Below the pieces are notes generated by a model. That model saw nothing but the letters and a program-made list of their open reading frames with translations, had not been told where the DNA came from and made no database searches. 64,000 nucleotides of DNA from Schizophyllum amplum (taxonomy: Eukaryota; Basidiomycota; Agaricomycetes; Agaricales; Schizophyllaceae), in contig VDMD01000002.1 in NCBI GenBank assembly GCA_007026445.1, positions 2,976,001-3,040,000 on the forward strand. The letters run 5' to 3'. Made by a program: the position numbers and the translations under genes. Below, one piece after another: positions 61,417 through 64,000 of this stretch; positions within the stretch are counted from its first letter, which is position 1; the number at the start of each line of letters is the position of its first letter.

Positions 61417-61810
61417 CTTCGTGCGCAATCTCTGTCTAGGACCATGGCTTCGCGATGTACGGGGACGATCCTTGCGGCGCCGTTTATGTCGGCTCTGACT
61501 TGTCCGTAGCTTCAATGGACGGCCAAGGGACAGAGAGGATGATATCCGCCTTCCCGATTTTTTTTGGCGATCCCTGTGAATATGCGGCGTCACTCCGTGC
61601 TTGACACCAACTGCTGACGCCGTATATGCCTACAAAGGCGCCGCTGATAAAACTCGGACGCCGTTCCCGAGGTGCGGCGCCGCCTCAGAGGCGGACAAAA
61701 AGACCTCAAATACTCAGCTGTGATCTTTCATCTGCCTGGGGTCTTATCCTTCGCATCGCCCCTCTTCCACCCGCTCCTCTTTTACCACGCCGCTTCCTGG
61801 CCTCAGCGAC

Positions 61811-63108
61811 ATGCGCGGAATATCTACGCCCACGACTCCTCCGCCGAAGAAACTCATCCTGGTCATTGGCGCGACAGGCGCACAGGGCACTCATGTCATT
61901 TCCAACCTTTTGGAATCTTCTGAGAACGGCTCGCCGTCCTCTTACGCCGTGCGCGCGTTGACCCGCGATGCTGCTCACCACAGGGCGCTCGATCTGCAGG
62001 CGAAAGGTATCGAGGTCATGGAAGGTATAATTACTGCAACGCTCATACATGGTCTCGTGTTGCTCACATCATGCCATTGTAGGTTCTGTGGAAGACATGT
62101 CTGTAGTCGCGCGCGCCCTCGACAATTGCTACGGCGCATTCGTAAATCTCGACACCTACGCCCTCGGCGCTGAGGGCGAGATCCACACCGCTATACGTAT
62201 TTACGAGGAAGCCTGCCGCACGCCTGGCTTTGCTCATCTAGTATGGAGCGGTCTGGATTACGGGAGTAAGGTATAATTGGCGCTGCCCTTCTTATCCTCG
62301 CTGTGCTGCAAAAAGGCTGACGCGGTACCCCGCAGCTCGGCAACTTCGATCCCAAGTACGCGTGCGAGCAGCAGGACGCGAAGGGCATTGTCACAGAGTT
62401 CCTACGCGGGCAGCCGACAACAGAACCCGCATGGACAGCGCTATCCTCGGGGGTGTACATGGAGATGTTGAACACAGTCAGCACCGTCTTGTATCCCGCT
62501 TCTGCCAAGTCTTCCTGACATCCCTTTCTCAGCCCGTTTGCGGCCCCCTGCATCGCACCGCGGACGACGTCTCTGTGTTCGCCCTCCCGCTTGGCGAAGG
62601 CCATATTCCAATGATAGCCCTAACGGACCTCGCGTGGTGGGCGCGGTACGCGTTTGACCAGCCAGCGCTGACCGCAGGGAAAGAGTTGCGCATCGCAAGT
62701 GATGTTGTGTCCGGAAAGCGGTTGGCGCAAGTTTTTGCAGCGGTGTCGGGCGAGCGCGCGGTGTACCTGCCACTCAGTGCAGAGGAGTGGTTCGCGTGTA
62801 TGAAGGATGCGGAGGCGCCACTGGTGCATGGGGCTGCAGTGGAGAAGGTCGATAAGGGACCAACTATTCGAGAATGCTTTGAAGGTTTTTGGAATTTGTG
62901 GAAGGATGATGTCGTGCAGAAGGACATGCACTGGGTCCGGGAGGTGCATCCGAAGACGCTGGATCTGGAGGGATGGATGCGCGTGACGGGGTATGCGGGA
63001 AAATATAGACTGGATGTGCTGAAAAATGTGGAGGATGGTAAAGGTAGGATTCGGGCGGATAAAGAGAAGACAAAGGAGCGGGTGGAACGTGCGCTGCGCG
63101 CGACCTAG
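61811..63108 (+). CDS. NmrA-like NAD(P)-binding protein
   Basis: Four exons (61811-62024, 62083-62270, 62336-62476, 62533-63108) give 372 residues. KKLILVIGATGAQGTHVISN is the Rossmann motif of NmrA-family proteins, and AVRALTRDAAH holds the conserved Arg that contacts NADP phosphate. YGAFVNLDTYALGAEGEIH, HLVWSGLDYGS and PMIALTDLAWWARYAF are family blocks. NmrA-like proteins often sense NAD(P) redox state and regulate transcription, while some are reductases. The usual catalytic Tyr/Lys pair of classical SDRs is not evident, which favours a sensor-type role. The gap to TAD2 (61417-61810) is non-coding. Confidence 0.83.
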
Positions 63109-63430
63109 TTTGTCAAAGCAAACATTCGTGCAGGAAAACTGTCTTTTTGGGCCATGGCGTATCGAGGCTCAAGCCAGATTTTACAGCAAGTTCATCTCAA
63201 CGCTAGGCTAAATATTGGGTGCATCATAGTATTGATCATAGCCTGAAGGCTGGATCCTAACTGCTGAGGGTGACAATGTCACGAATGTAACGCGTCAAGG
63301 AGGTCATGTGGCTTAAACGTGACTGAGGTCTACACGTGACTTGGATGTTGCGCGGCGGTAGCCGAGCCCGTTGATCTCAAATTGTTCTTGTCCTGAACTT
63401 CATCCTTCGACTTCCTTCGCTTCTCACATC

Positions 63431-64000
63431 ATGCCTCGGAAGACTGCTACGTCTACCGCTGCCTCTACAGAGCCTCAGCAGGAGCCGAGGCGCTCAGCTC
63501 GCCTTGTAGCCCGACAAACGAGCTGCACTACCACAGTTATGACCGCGGAAAAGCAGGAAATCCACGCTAACAACGACAAGGGCGAGAACGACCAACCCTC
63601 TCAGAGGAAGATGACGTTAAGGAGTGCTACTTTGGTCAAGAAGGAGGATATTGACAGCAAGGTGACGAGGCCGAAGCGGCGCATCGCGAAGAAAGACGAG
63701 CCCGCCGTGCAGGAGACGAAGACGATCAAGAACGAGAAAAAGACAGTCAAAGAGGCAACGGCGCGGGCCGATACTATGAGCAAGACGAGGTCTACAACTG
63801 CAGCTTCTACGGTTACGCGCGCAGCCAAACGCAAAGCGGCGGTTGAGACTGAAGCTGCGGCACCACCAGCAAAGGTGAGCTGCTCGATCATGCCACATTG
63901 CACGGTTACTCACACATGTACTCCTTTGTAGCGTATTAGAAGCTCAACGAATGCCCGTGGTACCACGGGCAAGGCGCAACGTGTCACTGGAGGAGAGAGT
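63431..64000 (+). CDS. Basic Lys/Thr/Ala-rich protein, partial (runs off the window)
   Basis: Exon 1 (63431-63874) starts MPRKTATSTAASTEPQQEPR. It is followed by a GTGAGC...TTTGTAG intron and a second exon from 63932 that is open to the window end (RIRSSTNARGTTGKAQRV). Composition is dominated by Lys, Arg, Thr, Ala and Glu, with several nuclear-localisation-like clusters (RPKRRIAKK, RAAKRKAA). At least 171 residues are visible. A chromatin- or spindle-associated protein, or the disordered head of a B-type cyclin or kinesin-like protein, would fit; no domain is visible in the window. Confidence 0.65.

Overview
The window is nuclear DNA of a filamentous basidiomycete, most likely an agaricomycete (a Polyporales-type genome is my guess). 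The right three quarters is densely packed with genes. Introns are short (about 45-60 nt), with GTRNGT donors, YAG acceptors and CTRAY-like branch points. Intergenic gaps are a few hundred bases, and the best-preserved proteins (Krr1, Nop58, Erg27, Tti2, kinesin-3, Ctu1/Ncs6, Tad2, complex I 24-kDa subunit) are of fungal type.

Layout. Positions 1-11.9 kb are gene-poor and repeat-rich. Two clusters of a short palindromic repeat lie in opposite orientation (37-960 and 5181-6237). They bracket a GC-rich tandem repeat (1.08-1.74 kb) and a short TA-flanked inverted-repeat element (3163-3499). A foldback element sits at 11.13-11.85 kb. From 11.9 to 22.7 kb, two diverged copies of an unrecognised multi-exon gene lie in inverted orientation. 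Between them is a head-to-head pair: a UAA-family nucleotide-sugar transporter and an NCBP3-like mRNA-export factor. From 22.9 to 35.2 kb come TTI2, three small or unknown genes, an EthD protein, D-amino-acid oxidase, KRR1 and a 13-exon multi-pass membrane protein. After an intron-containing tRNA-Leu(CAG) (35.94 kb) come a ferritin-like secreted protein, a serine carboxypeptidase, NOP58, ERG27, an EAF elongation factor, a GH76 mannanase, an NAD(P)-binding protein, the complex I 24-kDa subunit, a full-length Unc104/KIF1-type kinesin-3, NCS6/CTU1, TAD2, an NmrA-like protein and the start of a basic protein that runs off the window.

For most recognised genes I built exon models by hand and checked that exon lengths sum to a closed reading frame. 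That produced the most unusual result: three unrelated genes (KRR1, the S10 carboxypeptidase and the GH76 gene) each keep their conserved frame only if a single-nucleotide exon is recognised between two ordinary 52-62-nt introns. The same carboxypeptidase needs an AT-AC intron, two other genes need GC-AG introns, and the kinesin P-loop region is cut into exons of 12, 19 and 11 nt.

Functional links: CTU1 and TAD2, which both modify position 34 (the wobble base) of tRNA anticodons, share a 183-bp divergent promoter. KRR1 and NOP58 both act in ribosome biogenesis. Many neighbours are head-to-head pairs with less than 450 bp between start codons.
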